Assembly (NCBI GenBank): GCA_002438905.1
Contig: DJSA01000152.1
Span: forward strand, 1-15,755
DNA from: Bacteroidales bacterium UBA6346
GTDB taxonomy: Bacteria; Bacteroidota; Bacteroidia; Bacteroidales; UBA932
Direction of reading: 5' to 3'
DNA: 15,755 nt
Numbering within the stretch: position 1 is the stretch's first letter; every line of letters starts with the position of its first letter. A program made the translations under genes and the position numbers. The notes under the pieces were generated by a model. It ran no database searches. It saw only the letters and a list, made by a program, of their open reading frames with translations, and was not told the origin of the DNA. Positions 1-7,273 of the stretch are shown in pieces.

Positions 1-63
1 ATATTAAACTTATCTCATTTATCAAGTTCTCAAGTCCCACGCACTTTTTTTCTGTCCACGTTA

Positions 64-97
64 CCCCTCCCCTAAATCCCACTCCCTCGGGGAGGGG
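64..97. repeat. GC-rich inverted repeat in the intergenic region
   Basis: CCCCTCCCC at 64-72 is an exact inverted match to GGGGAGGGG at 89-97, giving a 9-bp stem with a 16-nt loop. A competing smaller hairpin, CTCCC/GGGAG, lies at 82-94. There is no T-run on either side, so a classical terminator is unlikely. C-rich/G-rich palindromes of this look occur as interspersed intergenic elements in Bacteroidota, so this is probably a dispersed palindromic repeat. Copy number cannot be judged from one window. The rest of 1-254 holds no gene that I can support. Confidence 0.5.
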
Positions 98-144
98 ACT
101 TACCATCGCCACAAGGGCTCAAAAGAGGTGTTTCGCACTTGCAA

Positions 145-154
145 AACCTAGGTT
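145..154. promoter_or_regulatory. Perfect 10-bp palindrome upstream of the AraC-type gene
   Basis: AACCTAGGTT is a perfect 10-bp palindrome about 100 bp upstream of the AraC-type gene. It could be an operator, for example for autoregulation, but a palindrome this short also arises by chance. No convincing TTTG/TAnnTTTG promoter was found between it and the start codon. Confidence 0.15.
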
Positions 155-254
155 ACAAAGTAAACGGATTTGAGATATTTATTTATCGTTATTATGGCAT
201 CAGAATGTTGATTTTTGATTTTATTGAATTATATTCGCCGGTAAATTTCAGAAA

Positions 255-1148
255 ATGGGAAACGCGCAGAGCATAAAATATCTCCTCAGCGGGAAGAGAG
301 ATGAACAATGGGGGATGACGGTCAATACTGTAGGTACGCAGACAATAGAGAAAGAGTATACAAGCTATCCGCCGGCAGAAAGGCATCCGGAAGGCTTTTA
401 TTTCGATGTGCGTAAAGGTCGGGTTCTCGACAGCTGGCAACTGCTGTACATCCATTCGGGAAAGGGACTGATGTATGACAGAGAGGGCAATGGGGTGGAA
501 ATTAACTGCGGGGATATGATTCTGCTACGTCCCGGATGCTGGCACAGCTACATGCCTGATAGGGAGACCGGCTGGGAGGAATATTGGATCGGGTTTCAAG
601 GTCCGGTCATCGAGGATAGGCTGAAGGGCGGATTCCTTGACAAGACAATATATAAAGTGGGCATACGGGAGGACATTGTCTCCATGTACAAGGATGCCAT
701 TCAGATTGCTGTGCAGGAAAAGCCATCATACCAGCAGTATCTTGCAGGGATGGTGAACATGCTGCTCGGCATCGCCATCTACCACGACACGAACAAGACC
801 GCCGCCGGAGACTATGCAGCGGACAAGATTGACGCAGCAAAGTCCATCATCAGAGAACGTTTCCGTGAAGATCTTGATCTTGAGAAAGTGGCAAAGGAGG
901 CGGGAATGAGCTATTCCTGGTTCCGCAAGAAGTTCCGCGAGCACACGGGCATCTCTCCGGCCCGCTACATTCTCAGACTGCGCATTCAGGAGGCATGCCG
1001 TCTGCTTGCGGAGTCTTCCCTCAGCATCAAGGAGGTGGCATGGCGCATCAACGTTGACGACAATACCTATTTCTCGGCAATGTTCCTCCGAGAAGTAGGC
1101 ATTTCGCCTAAGGAATACCGCAGCAAGTTCAACTCGAATCTGGATTAG
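255..1148 (+). CDS. AraC-family transcriptional regulator
   Basis: This 297-residue protein has the two-part build of AraC/XylS regulators. Residues about 35-115 look like the cupin-type ligand-sensing domain (YTSYPPAERHPEG, then GDMILLRPGCWHSY and GWEEYWIGF, as in many Bacteroidota members). Residues about 190-293 form the DNA-binding domain with two helix-turn-helix units, at about 209-228 and 258-280, ending in the family signature GISPKEYR. It probably binds DNA in response to a small ligand, often a sugar in this subfamily, but the ligand cannot be read from the sequence. The first in-frame ATG after an upstream stop (TGA at 225-227) is used; an ATG at 315 (residue 21) is a plausible alternative because the family similarity begins after it. 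The gene converges on the minus-strand block with only 15 bp between the stop codons. A link to fimbrial control is possible but is only inferred from position. Confidence 0.9.
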   Translation: MGNAQSIKYLLSGKRDEQWGMTVNTVGTQTIEKEYTSYPPAERHPEGFYFDVRKGRVLDSWQLLYIHSGKGLMYDREGNGVEINCGDMILLRPGCWHSYMPDRETGWEEYWIGFQGPVIEDRLKGGFLDKTIYKVGIREDIVSMYKDAIQIAVQEKPSYQQYLAGMVNMLLGIAIYHDTNKTAAGDYAADKIDAAKSIIRERFREDLDLEKVAKEAGMSYSWFRKKFREHTGISPARYILRLRIQEACRLLAESSLSIKEVAWRINVDDNTYFSAMFLREVGISPKEYRSKFNSNLD

Positions 1149-1163
1149 GCCCTAGCGTTGCCG

Positions 1164-1946
1164 TCAGAAAGATACACGCAGTCCCATGTTCAGACGCGAG
1201 ATCGAACCAAACCGGTTCACAGGCGTGTCGGGGCGGTTGCCGGTAAGATTATAAAGAGTGTACGGAACGTAGGAAAAACGCGGCTCAAAATAGAGACAGA
1301 GACGGTCAGATATGGTATAATCGAACCGCACGGCAGAAGTCACGCCCGCATAGAACCGTGCCTGAAGCACCCAATTGTCAACACTGAAAAGAACTCCGAG
1401 TTCAGGACCGGCAAGAGCGGAAATCGTGAAAACCGAATTGCCGTCCCGCTGCCACCTAAGCCTATTGAGCATAACTTCCGGCTTTATTGCGACATTGTAG
1501 CAATGAGCAATCTTGTCCGTGTCAAAGACTTTCATCCCATTCATCGAATAGGAGCCTGACAGTCTGAAGGTTACAAGCCTATTGACCTCCTGTCCAAGAA
1601 TAAAGTCATAATGATCATACGTTGACGAATACAATTTCCACGTGTCCTTGACAAGCGGAGAAGACTGGAACTTCATGCTCCCGTTCACGTTGAGATACGC
1701 CACCTTCGTTGTCCAAGCAGCATAGGGGCCATTTTTCACTTGAATAATTGGACCAAGAAACTCATCAACAGGACTCTCGCTCGCCTGTCTGCCGAGATAA
1801 TCGATATAGGTGCACCGACTTCCGCCTTTATACTGGAACTGACGCCCCTCACCACTAAGCCTTGTCTGCGCATGAGCGCACAATGCTGCAGATAAGACAA
1901 CAGCACAAAGCACAGAGACAATATAATATTTAAGCGACTTCTCCAT
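1164..1946 (-). CDS. Predicted outer-membrane beta-barrel protein, last gene of the minus-strand block
   Basis: No named family is recognised. The 260-residue product starts with a clear signal peptide (charged MEKSLKYY, hydrophobic core, cleavage probably after CAHAQ). The rest alternates hydrophobic and polar residues as in beta strands, and the protein ends in LNMGLRVSF, whose terminal Phe fits an outer-membrane beta-signal. The segment LCLYFEPRFSYVPYTLYN resembles FGLFLEPRVSIVPYSW in the 424-residue gene just upstream, so the two look paralogous over their C-terminal third. The ATG is preceded by GAAGGGAG about 8 nt upstream, an unusually good Shine-Dalgarno match for this phylum. It follows the preceding gene by 153 bp, with a weak hairpin between, so it may be a separate transcript. 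A role in pilus assembly or surface display is inferred from position only. Confidence 0.7.
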   Translation of the reverse strand: MEKSLKYYIVSVLCAVVLSAALCAHAQTRLSGEGRQFQYKGGSRCTYIDYLGRQASESPVDEFLGPIIQVKNGPYAAWTTKVAYLNVNGSMKFQSSPLVKDTWKLYSSTYDHYDFILGQEVNRLVTFRLSGSYSMNGMKVFDTDKIAHCYNVAIKPEVMLNRLRWQRDGNSVFTISALAGPELGVLFSVDNWVLQARFYAGVTSAVRFDYTISDRLCLYFEPRFSYVPYTLYNLTGNRPDTPVNRFGSISRLNMGLRVSF

Positions 1947-2031
1947 TCAATACGCTCCCTTCAGCAATGAACCGGATATAAGATTCATTTCGGAAGGAAA
2001 TGTGACAGAACACGTGCCACTTTATGGAAAA

Positions 2032-2047
2032 TGTCAGCAATCTGACA
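2032..2047 (-). terminator. Small hairpin, possible weak terminator or attenuator
   Basis: TGTCAG and CTGACA form a 6-bp stem with a 4-nt loop between the two outer-membrane protein genes. On the minus strand it is preceded by A residues and followed by TTTT, so it could end or reduce transcription from the upstream operon. The stem is short and the T-run is weak. No TTTG/TAnnTTTG promoter for the downstream gene was seen in 1947-2099, so partial read-through is an equally good reading. Confidence 0.3.
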
Positions 2048-2099
2048 ATTTTTCAGAAATATTGGATGATATATCGACAACACATGACTTGACGTCTGT

Positions 2100-3359
2100 C
2101 TACAGAGGGATGTTTACACCAAGCTGTAGGGAGTAAAGAGCGTCATACCAGTTTGCGAGCGAGGTAATAAGGACGTTTCCGCTGCGGGATTTCCAAGAAT
2201 ACGGAACTATGGAGACGCGGGGTTCCAAGAAAAGTCCGAAATGACGGGCAAGGTTGAACCTTAACTGTATGCCACCGGTGAAACCGAGATAGAGTTTCCG
2301 GATGGCATAACTTTCGTCCGGCTTCAGCATCAGTCCTACCTCCGGACCGAACAGAAGCGGCATGGAGAACACTCCCCTGCCAGTTCTGTGCCAGAACATC
2401 GGATCAAACATCAGTTCTCCGCGTACTCCGCCATAGAAACAGTTCTTTTGCCGGCCATCAGAGAACTCTTTCCAGATGTCACGTCCGTAGAAAGCTGACA
2501 ATCTGGCAGAAAGAGGCCCTGCCAAAAGGCGCCCGTATGAAAGGTTCAGGCTCTCACGGGCAGAAGGAATGAATCCGACCGTCTCTGAGACAAGGTCGGA
2601 TGCCTGAAACTGCGCGCCTGCGGAAACGGAGATGAAGGCGTCACGAGTAAACCACTGACCGAAACTCTCCCGTCCTCCGTCATCGGGCGCCCGGAAGCGG
2701 TTGAAATGGGTAGTCACCCCAAAATCGAGCGAATATCCCCCGTGGCAGCGTGCCGGTGAGGAGAGGCAGTCGAGCCCATCTGAGCCGAATAGTAGGGACG
2801 GACGGAAGAATATATCCAAATCGCGGGCTACCTGAGCATTGAATTCAAGACCAACGAGAAGTTTCGCTCCAAAAGAACTGCGGTCTGAGGCGCGGACAAA
2901 GCCAAGAGCAGCGCCCTCGTATGTGGAGATGCGCAGCACGCGGGAAGGATCGTAGCCACGGAAATAGGAGGTAAGGTCAAAACTATGCGAGATGTCTACA
3001 AAGACATCCCAAACACAAACCCCATCGGCATTACGCAGCAGGCCACCGCCGGAAAGCCCGAGCGATATCCCGTTGTAGATGTTGAGCTGTTTTCCGAATG
3101 AGACCCCGAACGCAGGTCCCTGAGAATAGCCTGAAGTTGAGTTTTTGAAAAGACTCCAGCCTCCGGCCTTCACATTCAGGAAGGTGTTGTCCATGAACTT
3201 GCCCGAGACAAACTTTGCGTCACTCGGGCGGTAGCGCTTCTGCATGCTGAACTCCAATGCGTTGAAACTCGATGTATCAGAATCCTGTGCACGCATGGAG
3301 AACGGAAGGAGCATAAACGCCAACAGCGCTACAAATATATTTCTATTCACCATTCTCAT
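2100..3359 (-). CDS. Predicted outer-membrane beta-barrel protein of the fimbrial operon
   Basis: From the ATG chosen here this is a 419-residue secreted protein. It has a signal peptide (MRMVNRNIFVALLAFMLL, cleavage probably after SMRAQ) and then many amphipathic strand-like stretches rich in Gly, aromatic and alternating residues (for example FGVSFGKQL, LSLGLSGG-like and LRFNLARHFGLFLEPR). It ends in SLQLGVNIPL. This is the pattern of a Bacteroidota outer-membrane barrel. No Pfam family is recognised with confidence. The reading frame opens at a GTG at 3374, but that gives a poor signal peptide; ATG at 3359 or 3353 fits better. Either way the start lies inside the end of the 754-residue gene (11 to 17 nt overlap), so translation is probably coupled. 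It may act as a partner or outer-membrane seat for the OmpA-like protein, which is inference. Confidence 0.75.
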   Translation of the reverse strand: MRMVNRNIFVALLAFMLLPFSMRAQDSDTSSFNALEFSMQKRYRPSDAKFVSGKFMDNTFLNVKAGGWSLFKNSTSGYSQGPAFGVSFGKQLNIYNGISLGLSGGGLLRNADGVCVWDVFVDISHSFDLTSYFRGYDPSRVLRISTYEGAALGFVRASDRSSFGAKLLVGLEFNAQVARDLDIFFRPSLLFGSDGLDCLSSPARCHGGYSLDFGVTTHFNRFRAPDDGGRESFGQWFTRDAFISVSAGAQFQASDLVSETVGFIPSARESLNLSYGRLLAGPLSARLSAFYGRDIWKEFSDGRQKNCFYGGVRGELMFDPMFWHRTGRGVFSMPLLFGPEVGLMLKPDESYAIRKLYLGFTGGIQLRFNLARHFGLFLEPRVSIVPYSWKSRSGNVLITSLANWYDALYSLQLGVNIPL

Positions 3360-5607
3360 AGCGGTCACGTGCACTTTTCATAATCGTTTCAACAATATCC
3401 CCATCCCCAGCGGCAATGTCAATGAATGACGGGTCCTTGTGGAAGCAGGCAAGAAGGTAGTCTTCGGAGGCCATGTCATCCATAAAATCGTGGGAACGCG
3501 CACCCTTGCGTCCGTAAATCACAGCCCACAGATAGTTCGTAAGAGCCGAATCCTGCGGAAGCTCAGACATTGCTGCCTCTGCAAGCGCATCATAGGCCTT
3601 AGTGTTCATAGCTAGGTTCAGAATAACGCGGTTCAGAGGCGAACTCTCTGAAACAGTCTCGAAAACCTCACGCGCCCGCGAGCGCTGTTCTGGGGTGTTC
3701 CCTCCCTTGTAGTAGCCTCCGAGACAGAGCGCGAAAGCCCTCACAAGTCGGTTCTTATCCGAGTCTGGAAGAATGTTGGTCAGCTGTCCGGCCCTGCGGA
3801 AGTCATTTGACATCACATACATAATCATCTGATTCGCCACAACAGCCTCCGGATTCACGATGTCATATCCGTTTCCGTTCATCCTCATCAGCCGAAAATC
3901 CACCGCAGGCGTCTGCAAATCGATAAAACGAGAAAGCAGCGTAGTGTCCGCCACACCGCGTCGGATATATGACTCAGCAAGATTGTTCGCTGCGAGAATC
4001 CATGGTTTCCCGTTCGCCTCTATCGATTCATCGTACGCTCGGCGATAGAGATTTTCCAGTTCACCCGGATCCTTGACCATGCGGAATAGATGCCAATATT
4101 CATACAGCGCAAACTTCTTTCGACCACTGCGATAGTCCTCATCGTGCAGGTAACGCGCCATAATTTCCTCGGGAGTGAGCTCGCGAAAGATTTCATATCC
4201 ATATTGGTAACGCACCGAACGCAGACGCGGAAGATAGTTCACAATTACGCTGCGATAGTAGGGCAATGCCTTGATTTTCCCCCACTGCCTGTCATGACCG
4301 CCCGGATTTGCGTCAACGATGTCCCTTATTGCCTTGGCCTCGACCATAAGAGAATCAGCTTCAAGCAGTTCCGCCACTGCTGTCCACGGAGCCACGGAAG
4401 CCTTCGTTGTCATATAGACCCTGTCCCTGACAGCCTTGGGCAGCACCGAAACAATCTGATTCAGAGCATATTCCATTCTCTTCTTCGCGAGGTTCACGTT
4501 CCCCGCATATGGTCCGTCCGGAGAAGCCGTACCAGTGATGTGAAATTCCTTGAGCTGCGAGCCTTCGCCATGAATAATGTCCAGAAGAACCGCCTTCACG
4601 GAGTCAATCTGCCTTCGTCCCTCAGTGTCATCGTCCGCGAGTTGAGCCTTTCCGACTTTGAAATTCAGGGACATATTTCCCGCTGTGTTGCGTTTCTCCC
4701 GTTTCGCGCGTTCCCGATATTGATCTGGGTCAAGACTATACGGAGTCATCGAATATTCGAGAAAACGCAGAGGGCGTCTCAGTCGAGAGGACGCGAGAAA
4801 ATAATCCTTGCGGAAATATGGCAGATTGTAGTCTTCCAACTGGATTATTCCCTTGACCTGATAGTTTTTCGACGGATTTTCGAGATATATCGTGTCAGCC
4901 CAGCTGATATTCTGCGCTGCAGCCGTGAGAGTGTCGGGAGAAAGCCAGCGGTTCAGAGGGTCGAGAGACGGATCGTAGTTCATGCGGCGAAGCTGTGTAA
5001 GATGATATTCGCGACCATCCATCACCATTGGCTTCAGATAGCGCAGCGTGTCCTTCGTCGCGCCGTCTATCAGCACGGGCTGCACTATCATCCGCGCATT
5101 GGTTTTGCCGCTATTTTCAGGTAGGCTGATGGTGCTGCGGGCCTTGAGATAGTTGCCCTCGATGTCTCCCTGAGGATCAAGCACGCCAACCTGATCACGA
5201 ACAGCCGTGACCGTACTCGTGTTGATGTAGTTTCCCATCTCTATCTTCACATTGATTTCTAGACGGAAATTGACCTTTTCAAGCACGGCAGACTTCATCT
5301 CGGCCTTGAAAATCAGCGCTCCGGTTTCAGGAACCGAAATCTCATAATAGCCGTTATCGTCAGGAAAAGCCTGTGAATCAGGAACAATGAACGTATTCTC
5401 ATCACCATCCATCTGCCTTTTTACATCCTCCGCCTGCGCAACGGTGTTGAACCCGTAGACCTGAACAGAAACAAGTTTCTGGTCAATTGGCTTGCCTGTC
5501 GTCTTGTCAAGTATATGCCCAGTGACGCACTTCATCTCCTGCGCCCCGAGAGAGAGCGGCAGCAGCTGAAGCGCCGTCAGCAGGCATATCAACAATTTCC
5601 CTTTCAT
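3343..5607 (-). CDS. Fimbrial-locus OmpA-like periplasmic/outer-membrane protein with helical C-terminal region
   Basis: The 754-residue protein has a signal peptide (residues 1-22, LSLGAQ). Residues about 26-125 resemble a carboxypeptidase-regulatory or CNA-B type beta-sandwich (GHILDKTTGKPI, then DDNGYYEISVPETGAL). Residues about 160-260 carry strand-rich sequence with LKPMVMDGREYHLTQLRR, reminiscent of DUF3868-type proteins of Bacteroides fimbrial loci. Residues about 311-390 form an OmpA_C-like domain (LNFKVGKAQL, FHITGTASPDGPY, then N370, L373 and R377 of the NxxLxxxR motif). The usual peptidoglycan-binding Asp is replaced by Ser in TASPDG, as in the ASPEG variants of this phylum. Residues about 480-754 are mostly helical and TPR-like. 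It may tether the pilus base to the cell wall. It starts 12 nt after the DUF3575 gene and overlaps the next gene. The DUF3868 link is tentative. Confidence 0.75.
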   Translation of the reverse strand: MKGKLLICLLTALQLLPLSLGAQEMKCVTGHILDKTTGKPIDQKLVSVQVYGFNTVAQAEDVKRQMDGDENTFIVPDSQAFPDDNGYYEISVPETGALIFKAEMKSAVLEKVNFRLEINVKIEMGNYINTSTVTAVRDQVGVLDPQGDIEGNYLKARSTISLPENSGKTNARMIVQPVLIDGATKDTLRYLKPMVMDGREYHLTQLRRMNYDPSLDPLNRWLSPDTLTAAAQNISWADTIYLENPSKNYQVKGIIQLEDYNLPYFRKDYFLASSRLRRPLRFLEYSMTPYSLDPDQYRERAKREKRNTAGNMSLNFKVGKAQLADDDTEGRRQIDSVKAVLLDIIHGEGSQLKEFHITGTASPDGPYAGNVNLAKKRMEYALNQIVSVLPKAVRDRVYMTTKASVAPWTAVAELLEADSLMVEAKAIRDIVDANPGGHDRQWGKIKALPYYRSVIVNYLPRLRSVRYQYGYEIFRELTPEEIMARYLHDEDYRSGRKKFALYEYWHLFRMVKDPGELENLYRRAYDESIEANGKPWILAANNLAESYIRRGVADTTLLSRFIDLQTPAVDFRLMRMNGNGYDIVNPEAVVANQMIMYVMSNDFRRAGQLTNILPDSDKNRLVRAFALCLGGYYKGGNTPEQRSRAREVFETVSESSPLNRVILNLAMNTKAYDALAEAAMSELPQDSALTNYLWAVIYGRKGARSHDFMDDMASEDYLLACFHKDPSFIDIAAGDGDIVETIMKSARDRYENGE

Positions 5608-5619
5608 ATCCCCGCGAAG

Positions 5620-6186
5620 CTACTTTATTATATATATAAACGTCACGCCGACATTCATAGGCAAAATATTGTAACCCCTTGAGGTGTAGGCGCCACCATC
5701 AAGATAGTCAAAGTTGTCGTAGCGGCTGCCACGGTGTTGTCTAAAGAGGACTACGCCGAGCCCTCCGGAAAACTCAATGCCCCATCGGTTGCCGAGCGGA
5801 AGAACATACCCTCCCGTGAGTCCTAATCCTCCTGCCAGCCCCTGGCAGCGGAGTTGTCCCCAACTAATGTCATAGTCGGTAAACAGCGCAGCCACGCCGA
5901 CATATTCCCGTACAAGCGGGCGGCCATTAAACCACCAGCGAAACTGGGGCTGGACGGCAATCAGCTTTGAATCGATGCCGTAAGGCTTCCAGTTGCCGAA
6001 AACTGACAGAGAGACGGAACTATGTTCCCCCGTCACCAAATCCACGCCCAAGTCCGGAGTCAACAAGACTGTCCGCAAGGCGTTGGACCGCAGCGCAACC
6101 TGCTGTGCATCGGCACGCCACCCGAAGCCCCATAGGGCAACGAGCAGCGCAACCGTAACAACAATATTTTTTCCTGTCTGTTTCAA
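5620..6186 (-). CDS. DUF3575-family outer-membrane protein, TTG start
   Basis: The 188-residue product matches the DUF3575 pattern. A signal peptide (residues 1-27, ending ADAQ) is followed by ALRSNALRTVLLTPDLGVDL, then LIAVQPQFRWWFNGR, YVGVAALFTDYDISWG, GLAGGLGLTGGYVLPLGNRW, GIEFSGGLGVV and the C-terminal NVGVTFIYIIK. The family is a small outer-membrane barrel commonly encoded beside Mfa-like fimbrillins in Bacteroidota; its exact job is not established. The start is TTG, 1 nt after the TAA of the pilin gene. An in-frame stop lies about 36 nt upstream with no ATG or GTG between, and no internal Met precedes the signal core, so TTG is the only start that keeps the signal peptide. Translation is probably coupled to the pilin gene. 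It is the second DUF3575 gene of the locus and lacks the charged tail of the first. Confidence 0.85.
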   Translation of the reverse strand: MKQTGKNIVVTVALLVALWGFGWRADAQQVALRSNALRTVLLTPDLGVDLVTGEHSSVSLSVFGNWKPYGIDSKLIAVQPQFRWWFNGRPLVREYVGVAALFTDYDISWGQLRCQGLAGGLGLTGGYVLPLGNRWGIEFSGGLGVVLFRQHRGSRYDNFDYLDGGAYTSRGYNILPMNVGVTFIYIIK

Positions 6187-6187
6187 C

Positions 6188-7246
6188 TTAGATTTCGGTA
6201 CCCAGTGTCGGATTTTCTCCCGGAGTCCACTCCTTCAGTTCGGTCCCGACAATGGTGACTGCTTCAGGAGTGTTTACAGTCACCGTGAAATAATAGATAT
6301 AACCGGCCATGTACTCGGTAGAGTCACTTCCGATCGTCAGAGGGATAGTTGATTCCTGTTCCCCAATGATGGAAATGGTCAGTTCCACATTATAACTTTT
6401 GGCTGGCATAGCCATAATCGTGCATGCATCAGTCTCCTTGGCTATCGGCTTAACGTCAAGGTCAGAACGTCCGATCTTGCCATTTCCGATGCCCGTCAAG
6501 ACACCAGACTTTCCGGCCTCGTTATCAGCGATGCAGAGCTTTGCCGAAGTGTAGGTATCCGTAAGCTGGATGCCTTTCACCCTCACGCTATAATTCTCAA
6601 TGCTGCTGTCCTTACCCTTAACGCGGAAAACGAGAGCAGTGAGAAGGTGGCTGTACTCCAACTTAGGAAAGTACTCCGACTCAAGTCCTGCCTTCTTCAC
6701 GGCACGGCAGTATGCAGCATTAAAGCCAGAAATGCCATTATATTCTGTCGCTGCGGATTTTGCCCAGAGAATGTCCGTCTTTCCGAGATCGTAGGTGATG
6801 CTGTAGGCACCGTCGGCCAGTGAGGCGGTCTCACCACTGGCGTTGTTGTAAGGATAGTAGCTGTAGAATGTGTAGGCATACTGATTCCTGTACGGATAGT
6901 AAACAGCCGGAGAGATTTTGATGGCTCCGGTTTCATTTGTCGTCACCTTGCGGTTGTCGATGAGCACTGTGCCCTCTGTTTCCGTTCCCCAAGTGACAGT
7001 CCCAGAATTCTCCACGTTCTTTTCAGCCACCCCGATGACTCCAACGTCAAGATTGTTCATCACACTCCCAGAAATCAGACCATCCCTGATGGCCTTTGAC
7101 TGTGCGACATCAGCCTTCGATGCACCGAAAAGCACTGGGACTCTCTGCGCCTCGTCATTCACCCAAGCATTGTCATCCGACACCGAAGCCGCCTTGCCGC
7201 ACGAAACGGCAAGGACGAGCAACGAAATATATATCAGTCTTTTCAT
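6188..7246 (-). CDS. Fimbrillin-family lipoprotein (Mfa-like pilin), third of three
   Basis: This 352-residue protein has a lipoprotein signal peptide (MKRLIYISLLVLAVSC, lipid Cys16). Fimbrillin features of the Mfa_like_1 type follow: the first strand VPVLFG after Arg35, YTFYSYYPYNN, a TDILWAK element, PKLEYSHLLTALVFRVKG, and the C-terminal YYFTVTVN...IVGTELKEWTPG. In type V pili such subunits are exported as lipoproteins, trimmed at a basic residue ahead of the first strand, and polymerised by donor-strand exchange. Arg35-Val36 is a candidate cleavage site. The protein is clearly related to, but more diverged from, the two pilins upstream. The gene starts with ATG 27 nt after the preceding pilin gene and is followed after 1 nt by the DUF3575 gene. 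It could be a shaft, tip or accessory subunit; the sequence does not decide. Confidence 0.88.
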   Translation of the reverse strand: MKRLIYISLLVLAVSCGKAASVSDDNAWVNDEAQRVPVLFGASKADVAQSKAIRDGLISGSVMNNLDVGVIGVAEKNVENSGTVTWGTETEGTVLIDNRKVTTNETGAIKISPAVYYPYRNQYAYTFYSYYPYNNASGETASLADGAYSITYDLGKTDILWAKSAATEYNGISGFNAAYCRAVKKAGLESEYFPKLEYSHLLTALVFRVKGKDSSIENYSVRVKGIQLTDTYTSAKLCIADNEAGKSGVLTGIGNGKIGRSDLDVKPIAKETDACTIMAMPAKSYNVELTISIIGEQESTIPLTIGSDSTEYMAGYIYYFTVTVNTPEAVTIVGTELKEWTPGENPTLGTEI

Positions 7247-7273
7247 GACTATCGATTTTTGAAACTGTTCAGA

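Noticed and set aside
192..455. Minus-strand open frame (87 residues) over the AraC-type gene start
   Set aside because: It overlaps a strongly supported regulator and has no start context or homology features.
1158..1559. Plus-strand open frame (133 residues) just after the AraC-type gene
   Set aside because: It is antisense to the signal-peptide-bearing 260-residue barrel gene, and its composition (many basic residues, no domain) is typical of a shadow frame.
4090..5124. Long plus-strand open frame (344 residues) opposite the OmpA-like gene
   Set aside because: Its product has no recognisable domain, signal or sensible composition. The minus-strand frame has a signal peptide, an OmpA-like domain and operon context, so this is an antisense shadow.
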